Positions 11,037-24,055 of a DNA stretch of 64,000 bases are shown one piece after another. The stretch spans positions 84,754,005 to 84,818,004 of the forward strand of contig CM035165.1 of the NCBI GenBank assembly GCA_020205615.1, read 5' to 3'. Origin of the DNA: Panax quinquefolius (Eukaryota > Streptophyta > Magnoliopsida > Apiales > Araliaceae). Numbering within the stretch: position 1 is the first letter of the stretch; each line of letters starts with the position of its first letter. Position numbers and translations under genes: made by a program. The notes under the pieces are model-generated. The model was not told the DNA's origin and did no database searches. It was given only the letters and a program-made list of their open reading frames with translations.

Positions 11037-14000
11037 TGTGACGCCCCCAAATCCGGGTCTCTTTCAACCCGACATATGGTGCTCCACGGTGCTACAGTTC
11101 ACACAATCATTCAATTGACATGCCTCAAAAGAACTAAAATGTCTTATATATATTCCAAAATAATACTACTATTCCCCAGGTTCTTTATAACCGTTACATT
11201 TGTTCATGTCATAATATCAAATATTATCATTACAAACCTATACTATTACATAGGTAATCTATACGTTCACTTTAGCCTTCTCTTCATCCTTATAGAATCC
11301 TTGATTCATATATATCGCAAAATTTGCATTCATATGGTTCAAGCAAGAGTGAGCATAACAAGCTCATCAAGTACAACAATTTCATTTTAAAAGCATGCTT
11401 GAAACATAGGAATCGTATATCTTCAATAACTGGATGATAGTTACGAAGTACTATTAATAATTCAAAATAGCTTTCCTTTTTCCTTCAAAACGTTTTTCAA
11501 TAACCATATTCCATGAATCATCAATTCTAGTTCAAGACTTGAACGTCTTATAGTTTCTTTGAAAAGGACAACCCGACATGAAGTCCGTAAGTCCGGCATA
11601 TCTTACGAGTACATCTAGGTGATCAGCCTATAGTACCCTATGTTGATCAACACTACATCCATTAAACGAGTATACGTTTAAGTTGTGGCAACCTCACGTG
11701 CCCATCGAATACTCGATGAAAATACATTTGTTTATTCATTTTCAGGCTTACCTTGAATCCGTACCAATTAGTTGGCATAGGATAGCGTTAGCAATTTTAT
11801 ATTGAAAGACTTGTAAACAGTTCAATCAATCTATCAAGATTAGTCTAGCCGAGCTAAAATTGGCATCGACTCTTTCTTCAAAACCATACATGCATTTCAT
11901 AATTTGAATCATTTGAAAACCTGGCTAACACGAAGGTTAGACAAGCGTTTAAGAAAACCTTGCCTTCAGCGTCTGCTACCGAATAATTACATTTCCTTTG
12001 AGTCTTTACAATCTCTACAATACATAATCACATAATATACCACATTAGGTCATGAATGAACATACATAGTTCCTAAAGAATCTTACCCTACTTCTCAATC
12101 TAATCCCGTATTAGATTTGTTATTATTGGTTCCGGCTTTTTGTTATTCTTTACATCATTCTTACCGACTTCTGTCTCTTCCATAACTTAAGTGAAGTTAT
12201 TTCATTAGTACAACTCGGTTCAAGTTAATTATCCTTCCTCACGGCTTACTAACGTCCTTACGTTATCATCCGAAACTCGATCGTTATTGATTAAGTACGT
12301 TTATTTCATACCATTTGCGGTCATCCTCAATTGACTCTTTTTAACCCTAAGTGATCATACTTGGGGTTTAATTATAACTTAACAATGTTACTTCATGTTC
12401 ATTAAGCTTGTATCACTTCATTGCCTTTCTTTTTATCTTCATAACCAATCCTCTCTATGCAAACCCTAGAAATTTGGTGCTACTGATTGCGCTTTTTTCT
12501 TTTTTCACATGCAGCGTTATGCGTCCGCCCTAGGGCTTGGAGGCCGGACTCGTTACTGGCTGACGTAAGTCCCTTTGTTAACTATCACGCTGCGGCACGA
12601 GTTTATAGTGTTTGGAGCTCACTTTGGCACTGCGGCGTCGGTCATTTAAGCTTGGAGTTGCGTCGCGGCGCGGACTCTGAGCAACAGATAGTTTTGACAG
12701 ATTTTCAACTTTGCGAGATTCCCAGACTCGTAACTTCTTTGTTATAAGTCCGAATTGGTTCGTTCAAGAGCCTATGGTTCACAATTTACGTACTCTATGC
12801 GTTCATGCAAGAATTTTTCTCTATTCGAGTTCGTTTGCTAAAATTTCACCTATTAGTCTCTTTTTAACGAAAATGATAAACGTTTGTGAACGTTCAATGC
12901 TCGTTTCTTCGTTCTAAGTCGGAATTCGGCCATTTTCGAGTCTGCACCTCTATAATGCCAAATAAGACTTGTCTCCATTGACAACCAATGTTTCCAAGCT
13001 CAATATCAAAACTCGACTTCCATTCCGAGAATTTCACGAATTCGACGATTGTCGTCTAATCGTGTGAATTCCGGCGAAACTTCGTTACTTGAGATTTTTA
13101 AATAATTTCTCTTGGATTCAATCCATCATGCTACCATCTTGACATACATGCTTTGTTAACTTATAAACATGATAAGTTATTAATTGTTCTTAATAAGTTC
13201 AAAACTCATAAACTTATAAACTACTTATTAAAGTATAACATACTTAATTTCATTGCTTATGACTTATTAATAAGTTAAGTCCTTTAATCCGTATTCTTAC
13301 CTCTTATTAATCATGCTAACTTCTTAATGTAAACATATTACCACTTCTTACAAGTTCTTATACTTTCATTATTGTTCTTCACAAGTTCATAACTTAAATG
13401 ATTACGAATAGCTTATTCATGATTTATACGGCTTATTAAGACTTAAGCCATTTGATTCGTCATTTCAACCCCTTCTTCGCATGCTTGTTCTACCAATACC
13501 CCCTTCACTATCAATGGAAGAGAGAAAGAAACATGGTTTAAGATCACTTACTTTTGAATAACACTTGGTAAATCTTTAATCTCCTCCTTGATTCTGAATT
13601 TCAAAGATTAACTTGCTAGCTTATTCTCACTTACTCTCTCTAACCAATAAGCTATAAGTTATAGGGGAAAGGCTAACAAAGAAAGTCTAACTTTATAAGT
13701 GCTTATTCTCTCAACCAAATAAGCTCTCAACTTTTAAGTGGGATGAAATGAACAACACACAAAATAAAAGGCAAGCTTGTTATTTATAGGAAATCCTAGA
13801 TGAGGGTATAATGGTCATAAGGCCACTCCACCTCTTTATTATTCCTAACTTAGGCATTAAATAAACTTGCTCTCCAAATAATTTACTTGGCCATCACAAC
13901 ACTTAGCCCTTAAGTTATCTTGCTCCCCACACTTTTTGCTTAGCCATTAAGCTATTTGTTTATCACTTAAGCACTTTGTGTGTTCACCACACTTACTTAG

Positions 14001-14855
14001 CCACTAAGTTTACTTGTTCATCACCTTGGATCATCCATGGTTTGCTCCATGGGTTTAAACCATCTCATAACCCATTGGTTCTTACTTTGGGCTTTAGCTT
14101 AATTAACTAACATACTTAATTACTTGGGCTTCTAACATAAATTGCTTCACAAATTTTAATTCATAAATTGGGCTTGCACATTAAATTACCTTGGCTTGTA
14201 ATTAAACAAACATTGGGATTAACCATTCAATACTTGGGCTCACATAATACTTAACAAATCCTACCAATTCTACAAATTCAATACATTGAGCTTAAAGCCT
14301 TATAACGTATAATCACATATTCATCTCGTATTCCCCTTGTATATTTATTCAATATATACGATATACCATCATTCATACGTACTCGTATAATATCTCGTAT
14401 CATACTCGTATTCTCTACCTCCTACAATACCTACGTATTATACAGTCATCGTTTAATTCATTAATCGCATTACATTTCCTTCTCGTAAATCATTTTCCTT
14501 AAACGTTAGGTTTTAAGTCCACAGGCAAAATATTACGTTTTCCATAACTGAAATATTATTGGATATCCCATCTCACATCGGTATTCTATCGTTACATATT
14601 TCTCGGAAGTTCAAAAATAATTCCTGAGCAGAAATGCGTGAATAGTGTTTTTCGGAAACTTTCTCGTAAAGCTTTTATTTTCGTCTTGGAAATTCAAACA
14701 CTTTAATTCTACCACGTAGCCAAAATATTACAACGTTCTGACATTTCTAGGTCATAGAACGACCTTCGATTAGCTTGCTCCATAAATAATTAATTAAATT
14801 CATTTAATAAAAATAAAAATTTAATTCTCAAAAATCCGATTTTCTATGCTATACA
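11037..14855 (-). repeat. E2 3' LTR
   Basis: Nearly identical to the other E2 LTR over most of its length, with a few scattered changes and one strongly divergent GC-rich patch (about 12478-12705 against 19918-20155). A minus-strand TATA box lies at about 13778-13792. The conserved word GAGCTTGTTATGCTCAC is at 11349-11365 in reverse complement. The rest is AT-rich and non-coding. Confidence 0.93.
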
Positions 14856-14872
14856 CTTCCCTCCTTATAAGG
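14856..14872 (-). other. E2 polypurine tract
   Basis: On the minus strand CCTTATAAGGAGGGAAG abuts the LTR start TGTATAGC. The same CCTTATAAGGRGG context precedes the E1 and E3 LTRs. Confidence 0.85.
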
Positions 14873-14899
14873 ATTTGTCCCCTTAATCTCGCTAATAAT

Positions 14900-16160
14900 A
14901 ATACCTACACCATGAGAGGATAATTTTTCCTTTATTTTAATCTCGAGTTCCCACAATGCTTCTTCGACATTGGGGTTCTTCCATTTCACCTTCATCAAAG
15001 GTATTATCTTAATTCACACATGACTTATCACTTCCGGTCAATAATCTGAGTTGGAAGTTAAACACTTATTAACACATTACGCGATCTCTATATCATCTTA
15101 GTTTATTCTTTTAACTTATATTTATATGGAACTCAAATTCCTCCCTCAAAATAAGACTATACTTAGTCTTCTACTTATCCTGCATCATCTTCTTCATTCG
15201 CTTGCATCGCTCGTTACTTAGTTGTACTTCATTAACTCGTTTCATTATCGTGAATTGAGTCTACATTTTAAATAACAATTCTACCCCTTCATTCCGTAAT
15301 TTAACTTCTAACTCTGATCTTACCATTTTCGTTATTAACTCATTCTGAGTCGTTAGCATCGATAGCTTTCCCTACCCCTCCTACTTAACGCGTCGGCTAC
15401 AATGTTTACCTTCCTGAATGATATAAGATATCGGTCCCTCTCTCTCGCATATTCAACTCTTACGTGTGGAGATATATCTCAGACTCTTAGAGTCCTTATA
15501 TATCTCACTTTTCTCCCCGTATAATTACTATCTTCAGATTTTTAATTCAAAAACTACATATGCTAATTCTAGATCATAAGTAGGATAGACCTCCTCATAG
15601 CCCTTTAACTGGCGTGATGCATACACAATGACATTGCCATGCTATAAGAGCACGCAATCATAACATCTATGCAAACATCGAGATACACTACAAAACTTCC
15701 TCGTATCATTTGATAAAGATAATACAGGTGCCTTAATCAACCTTTCTTTTAAATCCTGTGACGCTAATGCTACCTTCAACCATAGCATCCTACAAGGGTA
15801 ACTATCAAATTGTGCACCGACTTGATTGGCGCCTTACTACGGAAAAACCTACTTTCAAGACATTAGTCAACCTAAATGACATAACCAGAAACTTGTCATA
15901 ACTATAACGAGTTTTGAACGTCATCTTAGGTACCTCCTTCTTCTTCCTTACTTCCAACCGACTATACCCCATACATACATCTATCTTTATAAAAATTCTT
16001 TGCCCCTCTCAACTGACCAAATAGATCATCGATCCTGGGCCATGGGTATTTATCCTTAACCGCTATCTTACTCCTATTACGATAGTCAATATGCAACCGT
16101 AACAACTCATCCTCTTCCTTAACACCAACCTAACTTGTGTCATTGTTCGAAAATAATAAT
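14900..16160 (-). pseudogene. E2 pol remnants: RT, RNase H, integrase tail
   Basis: Heavily broken on the minus strand. RT remains at about 15950-16130 (RLHIDYRNR, PWPRIDDLFGQLRGA). RNase H is at about 15500-15650 ([31 protein letters not shown]), followed by VNIVADALSRRG near 15390. The integrase end (VKWKNPNVEEALWELE) is at about 14930-15010. The palm motif region of RT and the integrase zinc finger and DDE core are absent, as integrase is in E1. Multiple stops and shifts rule out function. Confidence 0.8.
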
Positions 16161-16690
16161 GTCGCGGTATTTTATTACCGTAAATTACTACCTTAGATTT
16201 TCTGAGAAAACTAAAGGTTCACACTTTTCTTATAATTATTTGTTATAGCTCTATGGTTAATCAACCCATTCATACCGAGAATTTCCTCAAATTCTCTCAA
16301 CATGAACAGTACTTATCTACTGATACCTACTTACTTCTATTATCCATGAAATAATTTTCACGAATATAATTTAACGAAAGTTATTTCCTCTTTCTCTACC
16401 TTAATGTTTTAAAGGTATTTATAATCCCTTCCAGACAGACTCGTAGATAAGTCTTTCCACATGTCTTACACACCTCAATCACACTTAGGATTCCCTTATC
16501 CCACTCCAGTATTCCCGAAGTTAAAAAAAAAATTCGTTTTGCCATACTGCCGCTGGCATTCTCTGCCTTGATCCCTCCCTCTCTCTTGCTGTCATTCTTT
16601 TCCTCTTTGTGGTATTGAGTCCATAACTCACTATCACCTTATGCTATAATCACCTTCTCCAGAATGATCCCATAGGAAACACTCTAGATC
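16160..16690 (-). other. E2 gag-pol connecting region, unrecognised
   Basis: This stretch should hold the zinc knuckle and aspartic protease of a gypsy element, but I could not recognise either motif. It is probably too eroded or partly deleted. Confidence 0.4.
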
Positions 16691-16699
16691 ACCAAAATC

Positions 16700-17175
16700 T
16701 CACTATAGAGCTAGGGTCTCAGGCCCTGCTCCAACCTACGAGCCTTTACCTCCTCCGTGTCCACTTGATGTGAAATAAACCTCGCCAATTCATTTGAATT
16801 TGGTCGCGTACTGGGGAAATATCATATCCCCTTGCTTAAGTTCTAAGAATTCAATCTCTATCCTCCCTCACATATTTGTAGGGAAATAATTCTCAAAGAA
16901 AACCTTCTTGAATTGTTTCCACATTACCGCATCTGTTCTAACCCCACCCTGGTGAGCCTTCTACCAAAAGTTGGCTTCACTCTTCCTTGTGTAAGTCACA
17001 AAAGAAAACTTCCGCATCTCACCTACGCTTGTAATAACAAACGCCTTCTTTATTTCTTTTACCCTGGTCTGGGACTCTATTAGGTCCGTCGTTCCTTTGA
17101 ACTCCGGCGGACCTACGCTTTTAAACTATTTAAAGGTAATCATTCTAGCTACATTAGGTTTCGCAGGTATTCTAC
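16700..17175 (-). pseudogene. E2 gag (retrotransposon gag domain), broken
   Basis: On the minus strand the blocks GPPEFKGTTD, RKFSFVTYTRKSEANFW and AVMWKQFKKVFFENYFPTN appear in family order. These are the classic plant gypsy capsid motifs (GPPxFxG, the A-x-x-W helix and W-x-x-F-x-x-x-F-x-x-x-YFP). Several stops and at least one shift interrupt them. Gag would form the particle shell. The 400 bp upstream (17180-17586) is leader-like and contains nothing I recognise. Confidence 0.82.
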
Positions 17176-17586
17176 CCCCGGTTTGGGTAAATACAGCCGT
17201 TAATAACTTAACGAACTCTTGCATAAGGTTGTTTTGACCCCATTAATTATCATTATGTGATTTCGCTTCCTTATTACATTATCTTCTCCCTGGCGACCTT
17301 TTCTGATTAAATAAATAAAATTTCATTATTATCTATTTACTTACTTCGTTATTAATCGCCACATACCAACTCGTACCAGAACAAATCATCTCAATGAAAA
17401 CTTATTTATATTCATATGCTCTTTCATAGTTTGAAACTATTTACAACTTGTTCTCTATAGCCAAAAGCTATTACATTTTCTATCCCACAATTGAACTTCA
17501 CAAAAGTTGGGATTTACAAAAAGACTACCTTTTTTTTACAAAAGAGGGCTTCACATCACTACACACATATTTATAACTCTAACGTT

Positions 17587-18246
17587 CTAATAATGCATAA
17601 CAGCATCCTCATGTTTCTCATTCGCAATCATTGCTACAGTATCCCGACTAATCATATGACGGGTTTGACCTGACTCAATGGAATAACAAGCAACCTTCAG
17701 CTTGAAATCCTTATGTGCACTCACATGGATGTAAGACATCCGTGCTATCTTTCGGTCCTTCTCCCCCAGTTCTCTACGAAGCTCATCGGCTTCTGCCTTA
17801 TAATTCCTAGCCTGCTCTGCCATAAGCACATACTTATCGTGCTCTAACTCAAAATCTGCTTCTGCAGACATCTTAGCTTCATGGAGATAACTAATCTCTT
17901 CACTCTGATTCTGCACAACTGTACCCAGTTGCACATTCCTGTCAAGCGTTGCCAGATATAATGCTTCCATTGCATCTAGAGGTGATGACTCCAATGTAGG
18001 TACCACCGTAGTAACCGATGTTACCTCTCTTTCTTCCTCCATATCATTCATCATAGTAAGGTATGACGATATATCCATCTCTCCCTCTGAGTAGTCTTCC
18101 TCGGAAAAGTACTCCTCTGCCTCCGACTCCGCTAGAATCACTAATGGTACCTCCGCCCACCAAGATAAGTACAGAGCTCTACTAGTTTCACAAGCTCTTT
18201 CGCTCACCGTGTGTATATCTCTATACATCAAGCTATTGATCGACAT
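17587..18246 (-). CDS. Intact coiled-coil ORF in the E2 leader, function unknown
   Basis: An uninterrupted frame of 219 codons from the ATG at 18246 (MSINSLMYRDIHTVSE); an earlier in-frame ATG at 18300 would add 18 residues. The first third is acidic (SEAEEYFSEEDYSEGEMD). The C-terminal half has a heptad-like helix rich in E, K, A and L, with the core YKAEADELRRELGEKDRK. No zinc finger, membrane segment or signal peptide is visible. It lies between the PBS and gag, in element sense, where some plant gypsy elements have an N-terminal gag extension. It is the only long open frame left in E2. It could also be the gag N-terminus cut off by a later stop. Confidence 0.55.
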   Translation of the reverse strand: MSINSLMYRDIHTVSERACETSRALYLSWWAEVPLVILAESEAEEYFSEEDYSEGEMDISSYLTMMNDMEEEREVTSVTTVVPTLESSPLDAMEALYLATLDRNVQLGTVVQNQSEEISYLHEAKMSAEADFELEHDKYVLMAEQARNYKAEADELRRELGEKDRKIARMSYIHVSAHKDFKLKVACYSIESGQTRHMISRDTVAMIANEKHEDAVMHY

Positions 18247-18482
18247 CCTACAATAACATATATGTTGATTAGTACATAACACAGAATCGTATAAGCACAA
18301 ATCACATATAATTTATTTAGGGTTACTTTCCATCTTTTAAATCTTTTGATACTGAGTTTCCTCAATACCTTATTGACTCATTCAACTCAAGTAAAGCTCA
18401 AGTTTTTTCTTCCTTTGAACTTCTCTTCCTTTACAAGGTTATGAGCCTAAGGTTCTTCCCCCCTTAAGTTTTATAACCTAAT

Positions 18483-18494
18483 GCTTTGATACCA
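18483..18494 (-). other. E2 primer binding site (initiator Met tRNA type)
   Basis: TGGTATCAAAGC on the minus strand, three bases inside the 5' LTR end. It differs by one base from the standard plant gypsy PBS TGGTATCAGAGC, complementary to the 3' end of tRNA-iMet. Confidence 0.85.
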
Positions 18495-21400
18495 ACCTGT
18501 GACGCCCCCAAATCCGGGTCTCTTTCAACCCGACATATGGTGCTCCACGGTGCTACAGTTCACACAATCATTCAATTGACATGCCTCAAAAGAACGAATA
18601 TATCTTATATATATTCCAAACCAATACTACTATTCCCTAGGTTCTTTATAACCGTTACATTTGTTCATGTCATAATATCAAATATTATCATTACAAACCT
18701 ATACTATTACATAGGTAATCTACACGTTCACTTTAGCCTTCTCTTCATCCTTGTACAATCCTTCGGTCATATCATCTAGGTTGCATTCATATGGTTCAAG
18801 CAAGAGTGAGCATAACAAGCTCAACAAGTACAACAATTTCATTTTAAAAGCATGCTTGAAACATAGGAATCGTATATCTTCAATACCTGGATGATAGTTA
18901 CGAAGTACTATCAATAATTCAAAATAGCTTTCCTTTTTCCTTCAAAACGTTTTTCAATAACCATATTCCATGAATCATCAATTCTAGTTCAAGACGTGAA
19001 CGTCTTATAGTTTCTTTGAAAAGGACAACCTGGCACGAAGTCCGTAAGTCCGGCATATCTTACGAGTACATCTAGGTGATCAGCCTATAGTACCCTATGT
19101 TGATCAACACTACATCCATTAAACGTGTATACATTTAAGTTGTGGCAACCTTACGTGCCCATCGAATACTCGATGAAAATACATTTGTTTATTCATTTTC
19201 AGGCTTACCTTGAATCCTACCAATTAGTTGGCGTACGATAGCGTTAGCAATTCTATATTGAAAGACTTGTAAACAGTTCAATCAATCTATCAAGATTAGT
19301 CAAGCCGAGCTAAAACTGGCATCAACTCTTTCTTCAAAACCATACATGCATTTCATAATTTGAATCATTTGAAAACCTGGCTAACACGAAGGTTAGACAA
19401 ACGTTTAAGAAAAACTTGCCTTCAGCGTCTGCTACCGAATAATTACGTTTCCTTTTAGTCTTTACAATCTCTACAATACATAATCACATAATATACCACA
19501 TTAGGTCATGAATGAACATACATAGTTCCTAAAGAATCTTACCTTACTTCTCAATCTAATCCCGTATTAGATTTGTTATTATTGGTTCTGGCTTTCCGTT
19601 ATTCTTTACATCATTCTTACTGACTTCTATCTCTTCCATAACTTAAGTGAAGTTATTTCATTAGTACAACTCAGTTCAAGTTAATTATCCTTCCTCACGG
19701 CTTACTAACGTCCTTACGTTATCATCGAAACTCGATCGTCATTGATTAAGTACGTTTATTGCAATACCGTTTGCAGTCATCTTCAATTGACTTTCTTTAA
19801 CCCTAAGTGATCATACTTGGGGTTTAATTATAACTTAACAATGTTACTTCATGTTCATTAAGTTTGTATCACTTCATTGCATTTTCTTTTTTATCTTCAT
19901 AACCAATCCTCTCTATGCAGCTTTTAAGAAATTTATGCTGCCATTAGCTTTTTTTTCTTTGTGCAGATCATGCACACGCCCATTAGGGCTTGAAGATCGG
20001 ACCAGGACTATTGGCTTGAGTCCCTTTGTTAACTATCATACATGCAGCATGAGTTTGTAGATGTCTGGAGCTCACTTTGGCTGTGGGCTTACTAGTCATT
20101 TAAGCGTGGAGTCGTGGGCATGGCGCAGACTCGAGCCACGATAGTTTTGATGATTTTCAACTTTGCGAGATTCCCGGACTCGTAATTTCTTTGTTATAAG
20201 TCTGAATTGGTTCGTTCAAGAGCCCATGGTTCACAATTTACGTACTCTATGCGTTCATGCAAGAATTTTTATCTATTCGACTTCGTTTGCTAAAATTTCA
20301 CCTATTAGTCTCTTTTTAACGAAAACGATAAACGTTCGTGAACGTTCAACGCTTGTTTCTTCGTTCTAAGTCGGAATCCGGCCATTTTCGAGTTCGCAAC
20401 TCTATAATGCCTAATAAGACTTGTCTCCATTGAAAACCAATCTTTCCAAGCTCAATATCAAAAGTCGACTTTCATTCCGAGAATTTCACGAATTCGACGA
20501 TTGTCGTCTAATCGTGTGAATTCCGGCGAAACTTCGTTACTTGAGATTTTTAAATCATTTCTGTTGGATTCAATCCATCATGCTACCATCTTGACATACA
20601 TGCTTTGTTAACTTATAAACATGATAAGTTATTAATTGTTCTTAATAAGTTCAAAACTCATAAACTTATAAGCTACTTATTAAAGTATAACATACTTAAT
20701 TTCATTGCTTATGACTTATTAATAAGTTAAGTCCTTTAATCCTTATTCTTACCTCTTATTAATCATGCTAACTTCTTAATGTAAACATATTACCACTTCT
20801 TAAAAGTTCTTATATTTTCATTATTGTTCTTCACAAGTTCGTAACTTAAATGATTACAAATAGCTTATTCATGATTTATACGGCTTATTAAGACTTAAGC
20901 CATTTGATTCGTCATTTCAACCCCTTCTTAGCATGCTTGTTCTACCAATACCCCCTTCTCTATCAATGGAAGAGAGAAAGAAACATGGTTTAAGATCACT
21001 TACTTTTGAATAACACTTGGTAAATCTTTAATCTCCTCCTCGATTCCTGAACTTCAAAGATTAACTTTGTAACGACCCCAAAATAGGTCCATTCCATCCA
21101 ACCCATTCTGAGTCGCCAAATATATGGTACGAAAAACAACTACAACTTTATTACAACAATTGTCGTGCAAAATACAACAACACATATGCTGTGAGTTTGG
21201 ATACCAATATATACCAAATGTAACTCTGGACACCAACTTGGATAACACGTCACCATGACACCTTACATAAAGGTACAGTCAAAAACTGTTTTAGAAATTA
21301 GAATCTTTGGAAAGTGCTCAAGGAAACCTTCGTACATGGGAGGCCATGCTTTTAGGTTATGGTAGATATCATATGGCCACAGAATTATCCTTGGTTGACC

Positions 21401-22240
21401 CAATAGACCCCAAAGAAAAACAAGAAGATTACTATCATATTCTTCCCAATGGCGAGTCTTCTCTTGACATATCATTATCTCCACTTGTCTCTAATTTGGT
21501 ATTATACTCCAAACAAACACCAAGATTATATAGGTAGTGCTTGTAAATATACTCAGCAAGTGGATGAGCACAACCATGTCTTATGATAACACGAGTTTGT
21601 ATGTCATTAGACATCTTGTATGATAGTGACAAAACACCCTTCCAAAGTTGGGTTCGCCTCACCCTATTTAATTCACCAAAAATAACTATTAAATGATGTA
21701 TAAAATACTGACACACTAAAGCCCTCAATAAAATTATTTTCATACTCTTTAGGGAGAACCTCAACAACTATAGACCACCGTTCTATTCCCTTGTCATCCC
21801 CGCTCAACCCAGCTACACTTTTATTACCTGAAAGGAATTGTGAAACAAAAGGGTGAGCACAACTAGCTCAGTAAAGAATATTATGACTAAAGATAAATAA
21901 ATTATCAATAGTCTTCATCAGTAATGAATCAGAGATTTAGAACATATGGTTGATGATAAAACTTTTCAACCATAGTTGCGTGAGACGAAAGCGATCCATT
22001 AAAAGAGTCGAATAGACTATAAAAGTCTATTGTCTTCTCCACGTTAAAAGTCCACCAACAATATTTTATCCTGTAACATCAATCAGCAGTTCCTTTCCAC
22101 AATCATATGAATAACTCATAATCATAATTGTGATTCTAAATTCCTCTTCTCATCCGGGGCGAAGATAATTTTCATCACTGTCTTTACGAAACATCAAATA
22201 TCATGGTTATACCAAATCACAGTTCATTCATAATCATACT

Positions 22241-22670
22241 AATAAATTCATCTTTGCACCACGGTCAAAGATATTCATCAACAGTTCATCTTACACTACA
22301 AAAGCTAAGATATTCAACAACAGTCATCTTTGCATTACTGAGCCAAAGATATTCATCAATAATTCATCTTTGCACTAGGTGCTAAAGATATTCAACAACA
22401 AAGTCATCTTTGCATTACGAGCCAAAGATATTCATCAATAATTCATCTTTGCACTACAGGCTAAAGATATTCAACAACAGGTCATCTTTGCATTACGAGC
22501 CAAAGATATTCATCAATAATTCATCTTTGCACTACAGGCTAAAGATATTCAACAACAGGTCATCTTTGCATTACGAGCCAAAGATATTCATCAATAATTC
22601 ATCTTTTGCACTTCTGAAGCTAAAGATATTCAACAACAGGTCATCTTTGCACAACGAGCCAAAGATATTC
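22241..22670 (-). repeat. 39-bp hairpin repeat array in LTR A
   Basis: About eleven half-units of roughly 39 bp, pairing into 78-bp dimers. One half-unit carries ATCTTTG-n10-CAAAGAT, a perfect 7-bp-arm hairpin; the other carries ATCTTTGC-n-CTAAAGAT. The same array occurs at 27241-27670 and 32251-32680. E4 has only a few degenerate units (about 62930-63130). It lies downstream of the LTR promoter in element sense. Confidence 0.9.
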
Positions 22671-23865
22671 ATATATCAACGAAATACATAATCATTTCAG
22701 AAGTTATATAACAATAATTATAACCATGTTGATCAATTCACCTTTGCACTTAAGCTAAAAATATTCAATTGTAAATTCAATGGTCATGATCATACGGTCA
22801 ACAATTCAACTTTTGCACTCATTGGCCAAAAGAGAACCTATGGTCACGATCATACCAATAATCTACCCATCTTTACACTCAAGTCAAAGAGAAATATCAT
22901 CATTAGGGTTATAAGAATGTTATATAAAAATAATATAATCAAAACATGGTTTTAATTTCAAGAGTAAGATTCATAAATCAACGATAATTTGGTCAGAGAA
23001 GAAACCAATTTGTTGTGAATAGTACCCGTATTAAATACATAGTCCCGTATCGTGCGTAGTAACCTCGACACGAAAAGATAAAGTTTCATAATAAAATTCA
23101 TATCCATATTTATAACACCTTAATCCAAATGTTATAAATCACTTAGAAATCTCATAATCTAATATTATTAATATTATAATAATATTTTAATCATTTTTCA
23201 AACTTATAAATAATTTAATCCAATTATTTACACTTTAATAATTAATGCATTTAATCATCTAAAATGCCAAACTCATAAGATTTCATCATCATTAACCAAA
23301 ACCCTCATAAAAATGCATATATCTCTATATATGATTCTCAAGCCAATAATTCATATTTTCCAATTTTCTTACTTCACATAACATATTTAATTCATTTACT
23401 CATAACTAGAACATTTTCATGAAAATACCAAATCGAGTTCTAAAAATATTTCTTTTACGGGATTTAGTATAAAATAGTTCCATATTGAACATATATTTTT
23501 CTCGAAATTTTAAAAATTCATTTACTATTTTTCATATGGCTAAAACCATAGAATATTTAAACATTTATCATAAATTGTACTTTTATCCAAAAATTTGAAA
23601 TTCTGAGTATGCGATATTATATAGATGTACTCTCAATAAAAATTTCATCCATTTTGGAGTTAACCGCAAGGAGTTATAAGCGGTTACTTTTAAAATAGTC
23701 TTTTCTCATAAAATTCATAACTCTCAATCTATACATCCAAAAATACCTCAAAATAATCATAGTGGTGTAAAATTCAAGAATGATCAAAACATGGATACAA
23801 TCAAAGCTAGTATCCGAATAGATATTTTAGGCTTAAAGAAAAAATTTTCATTTTTTAAATTGAAT

Positions 23866-24055
23866 AGTGTCGTATTCGTGAATAGTGTCAGTATCGTGAA
23901 TAGTCAGATATCGTGAATAGTAATCAGACACCAAAAGATAGAAATTCCACAAAAACATCTTCACGCTTCATAAATAGTACTCGTGAATAGTAACTCGTGA
24001 ATAGTAACTCATGAATAGTAACTCATGAATAGTAACTCATGAATAGTAACCCCGA
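23866..24055 (-). repeat. Short tandem repeat GAATAGTAACTCRT in LTR A
   Basis: A 15-bp unit (GAATAGTAACTCATG or GAATAGTAACTCGTG) repeats several times without spacing near 23985-24050, with looser GTGAATAGT copies before it. Equivalent arrays lie at about 28865-29060 and 33875-34070. The position is upstream of the TATA box in minus sense by a few hundred bases counted the other way, so it lies in the transcribed R-U5 side. Confidence 0.8.

Noticed and set aside
11076..11390. Hydrophobic plus-strand frame of 104 codons, repeated at 18486-18779
   Set aside because: Antisense within the E2 LTRs; its length differs between the two LTRs and it has no family match.
21263..21767. Frames on both strands near the left end of LTR A
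   Set aside because: They fall in LTR sequence present three times, with different frame breaks in each copy; no family resemblance.
22241..22670. CRISPR-like regular repeats
   Set aside because: The units alternate without unique spacers, lie in an LTR and recur in all three LTR copies; a plant retroelement array explains them.
22203..22691. Open stretches with HYEPKIFINNSSLHYRLKIF-like repeats
   Set aside because: They are translations of the 39-bp hairpin array in LTR A; the same occurs at 27199-27619 and 32618-32866 with shifting frames.
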